A stretch of DNA of 64,000 nucleotides from Thermomonospora echinospora. Its GTDB lineage: Bacteria > Actinomycetota > Actinomycetes > Streptosporangiales > Streptosporangiaceae. The notes beneath the pieces were generated by a model. It saw only the letters and a program-made list of their open reading frames with translations, did not search any database and had not been told where the DNA came from. Position numbers and translations under genes: made by a program. This document shows, piece after piece, positions 50,038-59,220 of the stretch. Numbering within the stretch: the first letter of the stretch is position 1; every line of letters begins with the position of its first letter. The stretch spans positions 166,744 through 230,743 of the forward strand of contig NZ_FNVO01000009.1 in NCBI RefSeq assembly GCF_900108175.1, read 5' to 3'.

Positions 50038-50715
50038 ATGGGGAGCAATCGGCGGATTCTGGTCGTGGACGACGACCCGGCGATTCTGCGGGCGCTGCGC
50101 CGGGGCCTGACGCTGGAGGGCTTCGAGGTCGCCGTCGCCGAGTGCGGGGAGGCCGCGCTGAAGGGGGCGGCGGGCGCCGACGCGATCGTGCTGGACGTGT
50201 CGCTGCCGGACCTGTCCGGGATCGAGGTATGCCGGACCCTGCAGGACGAGGGTGTCCAGGTGCCGATCCTGATGCTGTCGGCACTGGACGAGGTGGCCGA
50301 CCGGGTCGCCGGGCTGGCCGCGGGCGCCGACGACTACCTGGTCAAGCCGTTCGACCTCACCGAGCTGGCGCTGCGGCTGCGCGCCCTGCTGCGCCGGGCC
50401 GCGCCCGCGGGTGGGCGGCTGCGGGTCGGGGCGCTGGTCGTCGATCCGCAGGCCCGGCGGGCCGTGCTGGGCGGGCGGGAGCTGGCGCTGACCCGCCGCG
50501 AGTTCGACCTGCTGGAGGTGCTGGCCTTCAACGCCGGCATGGTGCTGTCCCGGTCGGTGCTGCTGGAACGGGTGTGGGGCTACGACTTCCAGGTCACCGA
50601 CAACGCCGTCGATACTTTCGTCGGCTATCTGCGACGCAAGCTGGAGGCGGGCGGCGAGCCCCGGATGCTGCACACCGTCCGGGGCGTCGGGTTCGTGCTG
50701 CGCGCTCCCGGCTGA
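50038..50715 (+). CDS. OmpR/MprA-type response regulator
   Basis: A 225-residue regulator: receiver domain 1-118 with D11-D13 acidic pocket, phosphoacceptor D53, and K105 in DDYLVKPFD; winged-helix DNA-binding domain about 130-223 with ALTRREFDLLEVLAFNAG, VWGYDF and VDTFVGYLRRKLE. It is followed after 19 bases by its kinase gene. The arrangement and sequence resemble MprAB-type envelope-stress systems. It might govern the surrounding lipid genes (inference). The ATG has GGGAGA upstream. Confidence 0.95.
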   Translation: MGSNRRILVVDDDPAILRALRRGLTLEGFEVAVAECGEAALKGAAGADAIVLDVSLPDLSGIEVCRTLQDEGVQVPILMLSALDEVADRVAGLAAGADDYLVKPFDLTELALRLRALLRRAAPAGGRLRVGALVVDPQARRAVLGGRELALTRREFDLLEVLAFNAGMVLSRSVLLERVWGYDFQVTDNAVDTFVGYLRRKLEAGGEPRMLHTVRGVGFVLRAPG

Positions 50716-50734
50716 CGGCCGCCCCAGGAGAGCG

Positions 50735-52144
50735 ATGAAGCTGTCGACCCGGTTCGCCCTGTGCGTCGCCGTACTGGTGCCGCTGCTCGTTCTGGTGTCG
50801 GGGACGCTGGTCACCTGGCTGGCCGTCCGCGACCTGCACGCCGAACGGGACCGGCGGATCAGCGCCAAGCTGGCGGCGCTGGCCCCGCTGGCCACCACCT
50901 ACACCCAGCGCGCCCGGGTGCTGCCCCCGACGCCCGGCAGCCGGGCGGAGCGACGGCTCAGCACGGCGGCGCTCGGCGAGAACGGCGCCGGCGGGGTCTT
51001 CGTGGAGCTGCCCGGGGAGGAGCCGCTCGTCATCGGGGACGTCCCGGTCACGCTGCCGGTGCGCGGTGCGGCGAGCCCGGCCGACATGTCCGACCGGGAC
51101 GGTTCCAGGTGGCGGTACGCCGTCACCGCTCTCGGTGGGGCCGGACGGGCGGGCCGGCTGTGGGTGTTCGAGCCGCAGTCGCAGCTCGACGCCCAGGTGG
51201 CGCGGCTGCGCGGCCGGCTGCTGGCGGGCGTTCTGATCGCCGCGGCGGCCGGGGCGGCGGCGGGTTTCGGCCTGGGCCGGTACGCCGTCCGGCCGCTGTC
51301 GGCGCTGGCCCGGCGGGCCGGTGCGCTGGACCGCGCACCGGGCCGGCGGCTGCCCACCGCGTCCCGAGTGACCGAGATCGACGAGCTGGCCCGGCTGCTG
51401 AACGAGCTGCTGGACCGCCGGGACGCCGCGGTCGCCCGGACCGCCGAGGCGCTGGAGACCGCACGGGCGTTCGCCGCGACCGCCGCGCACGAGTTGCGCA
51501 CCCCGCTGACCAGCATGGGCACCAATCTCGGCCTGCTGACCCACCCCGAGCTGGACGAGCCCGGCCGCCGCGAGATCCTCGACGACCTCACCGCCGAGCA
51601 CCACCGAATCCAGCGCCTGATCACGATGCTCCGCCAGCTCGCCCGCGGCGAACTCCTCGACGCCGCCAGCTTCGCCGCCGTGGACCTGACCGACCTGGTG
51701 GACGCCGCGGTCGAGGACGCCGGACGCCGCCACCCCCACGCCACGATCGTCCACGCCCCCGCCGAGCCGACACCCGTCCGGGCGTGGGTCGAAGGGCTCC
51801 GCCTGGTCATCGACAACCTGCTCGACAACGCCGCCGTCCACGGCGCCGCCCCGTCCGGCCGTCCCACCATCGAAATCGCCCTCACCCGCACTCCCGAGTC
51901 CGCCGCCCTCACCATCACCGACGACGGCCCCGGCATCCCCGACGCGCTCCGCCCCCGGATCTTCGACCGCTTCACCCGCCGCCCCGGCAGCCCCGGCTCC
52001 GGCCTGGGCCTGACCCTGGTCCACCAGCAGGTCGTCCTGCACGGCGGCACCGTCACGGTCACCGCCCCACCCACCGGCACCGGAACCCGCATCACCGTGA
52101 CCCTCCCCCTCGCCGGCTCCACCACCTCCCAGCCGACCCGATGA
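50735..52144 (+). CDS. Sensor histidine kinase, partner of upstream regulator
   Basis: A 469-residue kinase: helix about 8-31, extracytoplasmic part about 32-160, helix about 161-183, HAMP about 185-235, HisKA with TAAHELRTPLTS (H252), and an ATPase domain with NLLDNAAVHG, TDDGPGIPDALRPRIFDRF and GSGLGLTLVHQQVVLHGG. The ATG has AGGAGAG upstream. Immediately follows its regulator gene. The signal is unknown. Confidence 0.95.
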   Translation: MKLSTRFALCVAVLVPLLVLVSGTLVTWLAVRDLHAERDRRISAKLAALAPLATTYTQRARVLPPTPGSRAERRLSTAALGENGAGGVFVELPGEEPLVIGDVPVTLPVRGAASPADMSDRDGSRWRYAVTALGGAGRAGRLWVFEPQSQLDAQVARLRGRLLAGVLIAAAAGAAAGFGLGRYAVRPLSALARRAGALDRAPGRRLPTASRVTEIDELARLLNELLDRRDAAVARTAEALETARAFAATAAHELRTPLTSMGTNLGLLTHPELDEPGRREILDDLTAEHHRIQRLITMLRQLARGELLDAASFAAVDLTDLVDAAVEDAGRRHPHATIVHAPAEPTPVRAWVEGLRLVIDNLLDNAAVHGAAPSGRPTIEIALTRTPESAALTITDDGPGIPDALRPRIFDRFTRRPGSPGSGLGLTLVHQQVVLHGGTVTVTAPPTGTGTRITVTLPLAGSTTSQPTR

Positions 52145-52203
52145 AGCCTGTGGCCGTGACGGACGGAGCGGTTTTGTCGGTGGTCGTCGTTAGGGTCGCG
52201 GGC

Positions 52204-52734
52204 ATGTCTTCGTTCAGTGGGTGGGCCGTCGTCGACCTGGACGAGGGGCGCGACCCCGGGGAGTTCGTCGGCGTGCTGTGCGACGCCTGTTCCGACCCTC
52301 TGCGGGTGTACGTGGACGGGCGCCGGGTGTTCGTCCTCGCCGACTTCGCGCCGCAGTTCTCCGCCGTGGTGGACGGGCTGGTGCCCCACTGGGCTCGGCG
52401 GGCCATCACGGCCGCCGACTACGACGAGTACGGCGTGGAGAACACCGTGCTCGGGCCGGAGGCGCAGGCCGTCCATGTGGCCTCGATCAGTGAAGAGATC
52501 GAGGGGCTGCCCGACGCCGACACTCCGCAGACTCGCCGTGCCGCCGCCGAGTTGTTCGGTGTGCGGCCCGAGGCGCTGGACGAGGTGTCGGCGACGTGGG
52601 CCGAGGAGGGCCCCATGCCGAGCTGTATCGGCGAGCCCTACCTCCGGTGGTGGGCCGCGCTGGGGGCGGCGTGGCCGGAGGACTTCGGCACCCGTTCCTT
52701 CGACCCCCGGGAGAAGTCCGCGGGCACCCCCTGA
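52204..52734 (+). CDS. Hypothetical soluble protein
   Basis: A 176-residue acidic protein of unknown family. Starts MSSFSGWAVVDLDEG; contains two Cys close together (CDACSDP) and ends with a Trp-rich segment (YLRWWAALGAAWP). The frame is open upstream to an ATG at 52141 that overlaps the kinase stop; that would add 21 residues, and I prefer 52204. A hairpin terminator follows, shared with the convergent MmpL gene. Confidence 0.7.
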   Translation: MSSFSGWAVVDLDEGRDPGEFVGVLCDACSDPLRVYVDGRRVFVLADFAPQFSAVVDGLVPHWARRAITAADYDEYGVENTVLGPEAQAVHVASISEEIEGLPDADTPQTRRAAAELFGVRPEALDEVSATWAEEGPMPSCIGEPYLRWWAALGAAWPEDFGTRSFDPREKSAGTP

Positions 52735-52737
52735 GCT

Positions 52738-52772
52738 CCGCCGTGATCCCGCGCGGGGCGGGATCACGGCGG
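52738..52772. terminator. Terminator between convergent genes
   Basis: CCGCCGTGATCCCGC (52738-52752) and GCGGGATCACGGCGG (52758-52772) form a perfect 15-base stem with a five-base loop, between the hypothetical gene and the end of the MmpL gene. Confidence 0.88.
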
Positions 52773-52795
52773 TTCCCCAAGGTCGGCCGGGGAGG

Positions 52796-55357
52796 TCAGG
52801 ACGGGTCGTCGGTCTCCCAGTGCCAGCCCACGCCGTCCGGGTTGGGGACGATGCGGCGGGTGGTGCGGGGCTGCGGCGGGGCCGGATGGTGCTGCGGCGG
52901 TCCGTCCTGCCAGGGGCGCCAGGGTTCGCCGGTGCCGTTCGGGGCGGTGCCGTTCGAGCCGGTGCCGTTCGGGCCAAGGCCATTCGGAGCGGTGCCGGAA
53001 CGGGTGGCGGGGGCCGGGGTCCGTGCGGCGGTGCGGCCGGACGGGACGGACGTGCGCGGGCGCTTGGGCTGGGGCTGCCGCCTGCGGCGGGGCGAGGCGG
53101 CAGGCGGGGCGGCGGGCGGAGCCGTGCCGTGGGCCAGGGGCGGCGGGGCCGGGGGGACGGGGTCGAAGTCGAGGTCGTCGCGTTCGCGCAGGTCCATCTT
53201 GGCGTGCAGGAACGCCAGCGGGCGCGGCAGCCACCAGTTGGCCGCGCCCATGAAGCGCATGGTGGACGGGACGAGCAGCGAGCGGACCAGTACGGCGTCC
53301 ACCACCACGGCCACGAACATGCCCACGCCGATCAGCTTGACCACCGTGATCCCGGCCATCGCGAAGCCCGCGATGACGATCAGGAACAGCACCGCGGCGC
53401 TGGAGATGATGCCGCCGGTGCGCTGCATGCCGACCGCGACGGCGGTGCGGTTGTCGTGGGTGCGGTCCCACTCCTCGCGGATCCGGCTGAGCAGGAAGAC
53501 CTCGTAGTCCATGGACAGGCCGAACACCACGGCCAGGATGAGGATCATGCTGGTGGCCTCGACCCCGCCGGTGGGGGTGAAGTCCAGCAGCCCCGCCAGA
53601 TGGCCGTACTGGAAGCCCCAGACGATCACGCCGAACGAGGCGCCGATCGACAGCACGTTCATGGCGATGGCCTTCAGCGGCAGCAGGATCGACCCGAAGA
53701 ACATGAACAGCAGCACGAACGTCAGCACGCCGACGTGCAGCGCCATCTTCGGCAGGGTGCGCATCAGGCTGTTCATCAGGTCGAGCTGCGCGGCGGTGCT
53801 GCCCCCCACGTCGATGTGCATGGGGAAGCCGTCTTTGCTCAGGGTCATCTGGCGGATCGTCTTGACCAGTGACTGGGCCGTCTGCGACATCGGTTCCTGG
53901 TCGTGGGTGACCGAGATCCGTACCCCGCCGTAGTCCTCGGAGTAGCCGGTGTACTCGGCCTTCACCACGTGCGGCAGGTTCTCCAGCCGCAGCCGGAAGC
54001 TCTCCAGGTAGGGCGGGATGACGTCGTTCTTGCGGGCCGGCCGCCAGTTGCGCGGGATGAGGTCGCCGGAGATCACCACGTCGATGGGCTCGGCCGAGCC
54101 GTTGGGGAACTCCCGCTTGACCGTCTCCACCACCTCGCGGGTCGGGCTGTCCTTGGGTAGCACCCGTGCGTCCACCGCGCTGAACTGGACGTTCAGGAAC
54201 GGTCCGAACAGCACGGCGAGGATCGCCAGAGTGACCGCGAAGTACGGCAGCGGGCGCTTCATCACGCTGTGGCCGAGCCGGTACCAGAAGCCGCTCTCGG
54301 GGTTGCGCTCGCGTTTGCGGCCGCGCCGTCCCCGTACCCGCCCCAGCTCCACCCGCGGGCCCAGGAGGGCCAGCATGGTCGGCAGCAGCACCACCGCGCC
54401 GAACACCGCGACCAGCACGGTCGCCATCCCGGCCAGACCGAGGGTGCGCAGGAACATCTGCGGGAACAGCAGCAGCCCGCTGAGCGCGGCGGTCACCGTG
54501 ATGCCGGAGACCGCGATGGTGCGCCCGGCGGTGGCCATGGTGACCGCCAGTGCCCGTTCCCGGTCGCCGTCGCGGGCCAGTTCCTCCCGGAAGCGGCTGA
54601 CGATGAACAGCGAGTAGTCGATGGCCAGCCCGACACCCATCATCGTGACGACCTCCAGGGCCGTCGCGGTGACGTCGGTGACATAGGTGACGACGTGCAG
54701 CACGGCCAGCCCGCCGACGATCGAGAACAGCGCCACGACCAGCGGCAGCGCCGCCGACACCACCGCGCCGAAGACGATGACCAGCAGCACCATCAGGATC
54801 GGCATCGAGACGATCTCGGCCTTCACGATGTCGCTGACGACCAGTTCGCTGAACTCCACCCCGAACGGGATCGAGCCGCCGAGGCTGGTCTCCAGCCCCG
54901 GCGCCGCCAGCCGGTCCTGCACCTCCTGGTAGGCGGTCAGCCTGGCGAGGTCGTCCTTGCCGGTCAGCTTGATCACGGCGAACGTGGCGTGCCGGTCGTG
55001 GGAGGCGAACGACGTGGCGGCCTCGCCCTCGAAGGACCAGTAGGTGATGATCTCCTGGACGTGCTGCTTGGGCAGCCTGGCCACCGTGCCGACCACGGCG
55101 GCCATGTACCGGGGGTCGTCCACCGTCATCGTCTCGCTGCGGTACAGCACGAGGATGTCGGGGTTGGTGCTGGTGAAGTAGGTGGCCCCCAGCTTGGCCA
55201 CCAGGGTCGAGTCCGCCTTGGGGTCCTCGAAGCCGCCCTGCTTGAACTTGGCCAGCACCCCCAGGCCCCAGCCGCCCGCCACCACGGTGAGCAGCAGGAT
55301 CAGCACAAGACTGGTCCACCGTCGTCTGTGCAGAAGACGGCCGAGACCCGCGAGCAT
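52796..55357 (-). CDS. MmpL-type RND lipid transporter
   Basis: An 853-residue RND transporter of the MmpL family, which exports complex lipids. Two halves each have a large periplasmic loop after the first helix and a six-helix bundle. The proton-relay Asp motifs are GVGLAIDYSLFIVSRFREE near 243-261 and VFGLSMDYEVFLLSRIREEW near 607-626. After the last helix (about 700) is a cytoplasmic tail of about 130 residues rich in Pro, with a short repeat array (GPNGT-like). It starts 45 bases after the fatty-acyl-AMP ligase gene, the same partnering as FadD32-MmpL loci of mycobacteria, so it probably exports the locus product. Confidence 0.93.
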   Translation of the reverse strand: MLAGLGRLLHRRRWTSLVLILLLTVVAGGWGLGVLAKFKQGGFEDPKADSTLVAKLGATYFTSTNPDILVLYRSETMTVDDPRYMAAVVGTVARLPKQHVQEIITYWSFEGEAATSFASHDRHATFAVIKLTGKDDLARLTAYQEVQDRLAAPGLETSLGGSIPFGVEFSELVVSDIVKAEIVSMPILMVLLVIVFGAVVSAALPLVVALFSIVGGLAVLHVVTYVTDVTATALEVVTMMGVGLAIDYSLFIVSRFREELARDGDRERALAVTMATAGRTIAVSGITVTAALSGLLLFPQMFLRTLGLAGMATVLVAVFGAVVLLPTMLALLGPRVELGRVRGRRGRKRERNPESGFWYRLGHSVMKRPLPYFAVTLAILAVLFGPFLNVQFSAVDARVLPKDSPTREVVETVKREFPNGSAEPIDVVISGDLIPRNWRPARKNDVIPPYLESFRLRLENLPHVVKAEYTGYSEDYGGVRISVTHDQEPMSQTAQSLVKTIRQMTLSKDGFPMHIDVGGSTAAQLDLMNSLMRTLPKMALHVGVLTFVLLFMFFGSILLPLKAIAMNVLSIGASFGVIVWGFQYGHLAGLLDFTPTGGVEATSMILILAVVFGLSMDYEVFLLSRIREEWDRTHDNRTAVAVGMQRTGGIISSAAVLFLIVIAGFAMAGITVVKLIGVGMFVAVVVDAVLVRSLLVPSTMRFMGAANWWLPRPLAFLHAKMDLRERDDLDFDPVPPAPPPLAHGTAPPAAPPAASPRRRRQPQPKRPRTSVPSGRTAARTPAPATRSGTAPNGLGPNGTGSNGTAPNGTGEPWRPWQDGPPQHHPAPPQPRTTRRIVPNPDGVGWHWETDDPS
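52931..53005. repeat. Five 15-bp minisatellite units inside mmpL
   Basis: Units beginning GGTGCCGTTCGGGGC recur at 52931, 52946, 52961, with diverged units at 52976 and 52991. On the minus strand they encode successive five-residue repeats (GPNGT, GSNGT, APNGT) in the MmpL tail. Such in-frame arrays expand or contract without breaking the gene. Confidence 0.85.
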
Positions 55358-55402
55358 GGTCCTCCTCAGTCGTACCGCAGCCCCCGGGGGCGGCCGACGG
55401 CG

Positions 55403-57193
55403 CTAGGTGTGGGCGGCCAGGCGCGCGGCCGTGGTCTGGAGCGCGCCGTCGAGGTAACGCTGCCGGGTGGCGGCTCTGGCCACCTTCCCACTGGTGGTAC
55501 GCGACACTACGCCAGGTTCGACCAGAACGAACTCGTGCACGCTCATCTCGTGCTCGACGTTGACGGCGCTGCGCACGGCGTTGTCCACCTCTGCCAGGTC
55601 GAGCTGACGCAGCGGCACCCGGCGGTTCCGCTCGGCGATCACGACGAGCCGTTCGGTCTCGGCGCCCTCGACGGCGAACGCGGCGACGTGGTCGGGCCGG
55701 ATCGCCGGGTGCGCCTCCTGGACGGTCAGCTCGATGTCCTGCGGATAGTGGTTGCGGCCGTCGACGATGATGAGGTCCTTGATGCGGCCGGTGACGTACA
55801 GCTCGCCCTCGAAGACGACGCCGTAGTCGCCGGTGCGCAGCCACGGCCCGGCCGGCAGGTCGCCCGGATCGGCCAGCACGCCGCCGAACGTCTCCTGGCT
55901 GCGCTCGGAGTTGCGCCAGTAGCCGGGGGCCACGTTGGGGCCGTGCACCCAGATCTCGCCGACCCGGCCGTCCGGCTGCTCGGCGCAAGTGTCGGGGTCC
56001 ACGATCGCCACGTACTGGCCCATCGGGCGGCCGCACGACACCAGCGCCGTCGTCCGTTCGGCCGTCTCGTCGGCCACCGCCAGCTCGCCCTGGGCCAGCT
56101 TGTCCCGGTCCACGGTGACGATCTTCGGGGGGACGTCGTCGGCCGCGGCGGTCACGAACACGGTCGCTTCGGCCAGCCCGTACCCCGGTCCCTGCGCGCT
56201 CTGCCGCAGCCCCGCCGGGGCGAACGCCTCGTAGAAGGCGTTCAGCGTCGCCGGGCGGATCGGCTCGGCCCCGTTCAGGCAGGTCACCAGCCCGCTCAGG
56301 TCCAGGTCGGCGATCTTGTCGGGGCTCGCCAGGCTCGCCACGTAGTCGTAGGCGAAGTTGGGCCCGGCGGTGTAGACCCACGTGCGGCCGGACAGCAGCC
56401 GCATCCAGCGCATCGGGTTCATCAGGAACGCGACCGGGTCGGTGTAGGTGACGTGGTCGCCCTTGACCAGCGGCAGCGCCATCGCCGCGATCAGACCCAT
56501 GTCGTGGAACAGCGGCAGCCAGGTCACCAGCTCGGGGTCGGGGTGGTCGGGCGCCCAGCCGGACCACAGCTGCCGGGCGTTGGCCGCCACGTTGCCGTGG
56601 GTGATCTCCACGCCGGCCGGGCGGCGGGTCGAGCCCGAGGTGTACTGCAGGTAGGCGACCTCGTCGATGCTGATCGGCTCGTCCCGCCAGGTGTCGGCCA
56701 GGGCCGGGTCGATCTCGTCGGCGAACAGGATCTGCCGGGGCGGTGTGACGTCCTGGTCGGCCAGGAACTTCTCCACGTGCGGCAGCGAGCCGCGGGTGGT
56801 GACGATGACCGCCGGCTCGGAGTCGGTGTAGGCGCCGATCAGCCGCTCGGCGTAGCCGGGCAGGTCCGGGGAGAACAGCGGGACGGCGACCACCCGGGCG
56901 TACATGGCGCCCAGCATCGTCATCATGTACTCGTGCCGCTGCGGCAGCAGCAGCGCGGCCCGCTCCCCCGGCTTGGCTGCCTGGCGCAGCGCGGCCGCGG
57001 TGGCCCGCGCCCGCCGGTCGGTCTCCGCCCAGCTCAGGGTGATCTCGGCGCCCTGGGGGTCCAGGGAGAAGTCGACGAACGTGAACGCCGGGGCGTCCGG
57101 CTTCTCCACCGCCCAGCGGCCGACCAGCTCGATCAGCGGCCGGCGGCCGGGACCGTCGGAGGACAGCTCGGCCAGCAGGGCACCCAAGGCCAT
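55403..57193 (-). CDS. Fatty-acyl-AMP ligase (FadD32-like)
   Basis: A 596-residue adenylating enzyme of the FAAL group, which makes acyl-AMP and passes the acyl chain to an ACP instead of CoA. Motifs: LQYTSGSTRRPAGVEITHGN near 186-205, TWLPLFHDMGLI near 226-237, YGLAEATVFVT, GYWRN, and LRTGDYGVVFEGELYVTGR with DLIIVDGRNHYPQDIE. The catalytic Lys lies in TSGKVARAATR near 572-582. Its probable partner is the N-terminal ACP of the large PKS. The ATG has GGGAGAT upstream; the MmpL gene follows after 45 bases. The 207 bases upstream to the next gene hold its promoter, not assigned. Confidence 0.93.
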   Translation of the reverse strand: MALGALLAELSSDGPGRRPLIELVGRWAVEKPDAPAFTFVDFSLDPQGAEITLSWAETDRRARATAAALRQAAKPGERAALLLPQRHEYMMTMLGAMYARVVAVPLFSPDLPGYAERLIGAYTDSEPAVIVTTRGSLPHVEKFLADQDVTPPRQILFADEIDPALADTWRDEPISIDEVAYLQYTSGSTRRPAGVEITHGNVAANARQLWSGWAPDHPDPELVTWLPLFHDMGLIAAMALPLVKGDHVTYTDPVAFLMNPMRWMRLLSGRTWVYTAGPNFAYDYVASLASPDKIADLDLSGLVTCLNGAEPIRPATLNAFYEAFAPAGLRQSAQGPGYGLAEATVFVTAAADDVPPKIVTVDRDKLAQGELAVADETAERTTALVSCGRPMGQYVAIVDPDTCAEQPDGRVGEIWVHGPNVAPGYWRNSERSQETFGGVLADPGDLPAGPWLRTGDYGVVFEGELYVTGRIKDLIIVDGRNHYPQDIELTVQEAHPAIRPDHVAAFAVEGAETERLVVIAERNRRVPLRQLDLAEVDNAVRSAVNVEHEMSVHEFVLVEPGVVSRTTSGKVARAATRQRYLDGALQTTAARLAAHT

Positions 57194-57400
57194 GGTTCAT
57201 CTCCCGGTGGAAGGCCGGAAGGCGCCGGAGGGAGGGGCACCGCCGGCAGGCGACCAAGAACGCCGGTTCGGAGCAGGCCGAGCCGGCAGACGGCGATCAT
57301 CGTGCGAAAAACTACCCAATGGTAGGAAGGGTCGCCATTGTCTACGCCGCACATTAGCGGACGCAGGGTTTGTCATGGCGGTGACAACCGCCGGCGGCGA

Positions 57401-58066
57401 TCACTCGTCGGCGGAGTCCCGGTCGCCGGTGACCCGGTGCCGCCACAGCCCCACGCAGGCCACGATCCAGAACAGCGCGACCTCGACCGCCAGCACGATC
57501 GCGATCATCACCGCCCAGGGGGACTCCTCGGTCACGCCCCGTGCGGCCGGGGCGGCCGGCAGCCGGGCCATGGCCAGGCCCCGCGAGGTCCGGCTCTGCG
57601 CCACGGCGGTGAGGCCGGGCGGCGCGGCGGCGCCGGGCCCGCGCACGGTGAGATGGACCGTCCGGGGACGGTCGAGGTTGCCGAGCGCGCAGTGCAGCAT
57701 GATCGCGCCGTGCGCGGGATGGCAGTACCGCGGGTGGCCGGCCCAGCTCTGCGGGCGCCAGCCCGGCGGGGGAACGATCCGCACGCCCTCGGCGTCCCGG
57801 CCGGGCGAGCGACGTTTGGCCGGTCTTCCCGGCCCGGCCCCGAGCGTGAGCGTCACGCCCTCGGCCATGGCGGCGCGCGGGCGGACGGTGACGGCATAGG
57901 TCGTCACGCCGGGCGCGGAGCGGTCGGTGTGGCGGGCCGGTGAGATCGCCAGGTCCCTGGGTAACGCCGTCACGGGCGGGGTGATCAGCAGCAGCGCGAC
58001 CCCGAGGACGGCGCAGGCCAGGGCACGGCCGGCCGAGGAGGACCTGGTGCGCGCCCCGAGGACCAT
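57401..58066 (-). CDS. Hypothetical exported membrane-anchored protein
   Basis: A 221-residue protein with a signal peptide (about 1-34), an extracytoplasmic region about 35-180 containing two Cys (YCHPAH and LHCALG), and one C-terminal helix about 185-207 with a basic tail. The outside part has beta-rich text (VTTYAVTVRPR, VHLTVRGPG), suggesting an immunoglobulin-like fold. Family not recognised. ATG 58066 follows GGGAAGGGGG. Same strand as the FAAL and MmpL genes but separated by 207 bases; divergent from the IclR gene. Confidence 0.7.
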   Translation of the reverse strand: MVLGARTRSSSAGRALACAVLGVALLLITPPVTALPRDLAISPARHTDRSAPGVTTYAVTVRPRAAMAEGVTLTLGAGPGRPAKRRSPGRDAEGVRIVPPPGWRPQSWAGHPRYCHPAHGAIMLHCALGNLDRPRTVHLTVRGPGAAAPPGLTAVAQSRTSRGLAMARLPAAPAARGVTEESPWAVMIAIVLAVEVALFWIVACVGLWRHRVTGDRDSADE

Positions 58067-58263
58067 GCCCGCCCCCTTCCCGTGAGCCGGTCGCCGGGGG
58101 GCCGGCGCGTCCTGCACCGGGCTTTGTCAGTATTGCCCGGCGACGACCGCCCGTAACGTGACCCGCGACTCCGGCCGTTCGTTTCGTACAGTGAAAAACG
58201 AACTCCGTAAGATGGGGTCCGCCCACCGGCACCAGGCCGGGAGCCCGTGGAGAGGAGTCGTCG

Positions 58264-59010
58264 GTGGCCGAGGCCGTACGGTCCCTGGAACGCGCCTTCG
58301 AGCTGCTGGAGCATCTCGCCGACGCGGGAGGCGAGATGGCGCTGTCGGAGCTGACCGACAGGTCCGGGCTGCCGATGCCGACGATCTACCGGCTCATGCG
58401 GACCATGGTCAACCAGGGCTATGTCAGGCAGGAGCCGTCCAAGCGCTACGCCCTGGGGCCCCGCCTGATCCGGCTCGGCGAGAGCGCCACCCGGCTACTG
58501 GGCACCTGGGCGCGTCCCGCCCTGGCCCGGCTGGTGGACGAGGTGGGCGAGACGGCCAACATGGCGGTGCTGGAGGGCGACGCCGCGGTGTACGTCGCGC
58601 AGGTCCCCTCCCGCCACTCCATGCGGATGTTCACCGAGGTGGGACGACGGGTGCAGCCGCACTGCACGGGCGTGGGCAAGGCCCTGCTGGCCCAGCTCCC
58701 CGCCGAGACGGTCCGCGAGATCATCGGCCGTACCGGCATGGCCGCGCACACCCCGCACACCATCACCGACCCGGACACCCTGCTGACCGAGCTGGCGCGC
58801 ATCCGCGAGCAGGGCTACGCCATCGACGACGAGGAGCAGGAGGTCGGCGTCCGCTGCGTCGCCGTACCGCTGCCGGGCGCCCCCACCCCCGCGGCCATCT
58901 CGGTCTCCGGCCCGTCCGGCCGGCTGACCCGCGAGATGGTGACCGACGTCGTCCCCCTCATGCACCGCACCGCCGAACACTTCGCCCGCGACCTCACTCC
59001 CGGCGACTGA
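58264..59010 (+). CDS. IclR family transcriptional regulator
   Basis: A 248-residue regulator. Winged helix-turn-helix about 5-65 (SLERAFELLEHLADAGG, LSELTDRSGLPMPTIYRLM); effector-binding domain about 80-245 (ANMAVLEGDAAVYVAQVPS, CTGVGKALLAQLP, EQEVGVRCVAVPL). IclR proteins control small catabolic operons; the target here is unclear. GTG 58264 has GGAG upstream. Confidence 0.93.
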   Translation: MAEAVRSLERAFELLEHLADAGGEMALSELTDRSGLPMPTIYRLMRTMVNQGYVRQEPSKRYALGPRLIRLGESATRLLGTWARPALARLVDEVGETANMAVLEGDAAVYVAQVPSRHSMRMFTEVGRRVQPHCTGVGKALLAQLPAETVREIIGRTGMAAHTPHTITDPDTLLTELARIREQGYAIDDEEQEVGVRCVAVPLPGAPTPAAISVSGPSGRLTREMVTDVVPLMHRTAEHFARDLTPGD

Positions 59011-59220
59011 CCCGGCCCACACCCCCGGAACGGGGTCAGGCATTGACCCGCCTCCTCGGAACGGGGATCAGGCCAGGCCGACATGACCTCCGGAACGGTC
59101 GCGACACCGCAGCACGCGGCACGACCACCCGCGCTGCGAAGCGGACCGGCGAGTGGCCGGTGCCAGGCGAGCGGCCTCGGACAGCCACCTCCGGACGGGC
59201 GACCCGCTCCGGGCGGGTGG

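Noticed and set aside
54269-57325. A 1018-codon plus-strand frame, and a 1497-codon minus-strand frame across mmpL and FAAL
   Set aside because: Out-of-frame shadows of the FAAL and MmpL genes with low-complexity translations.
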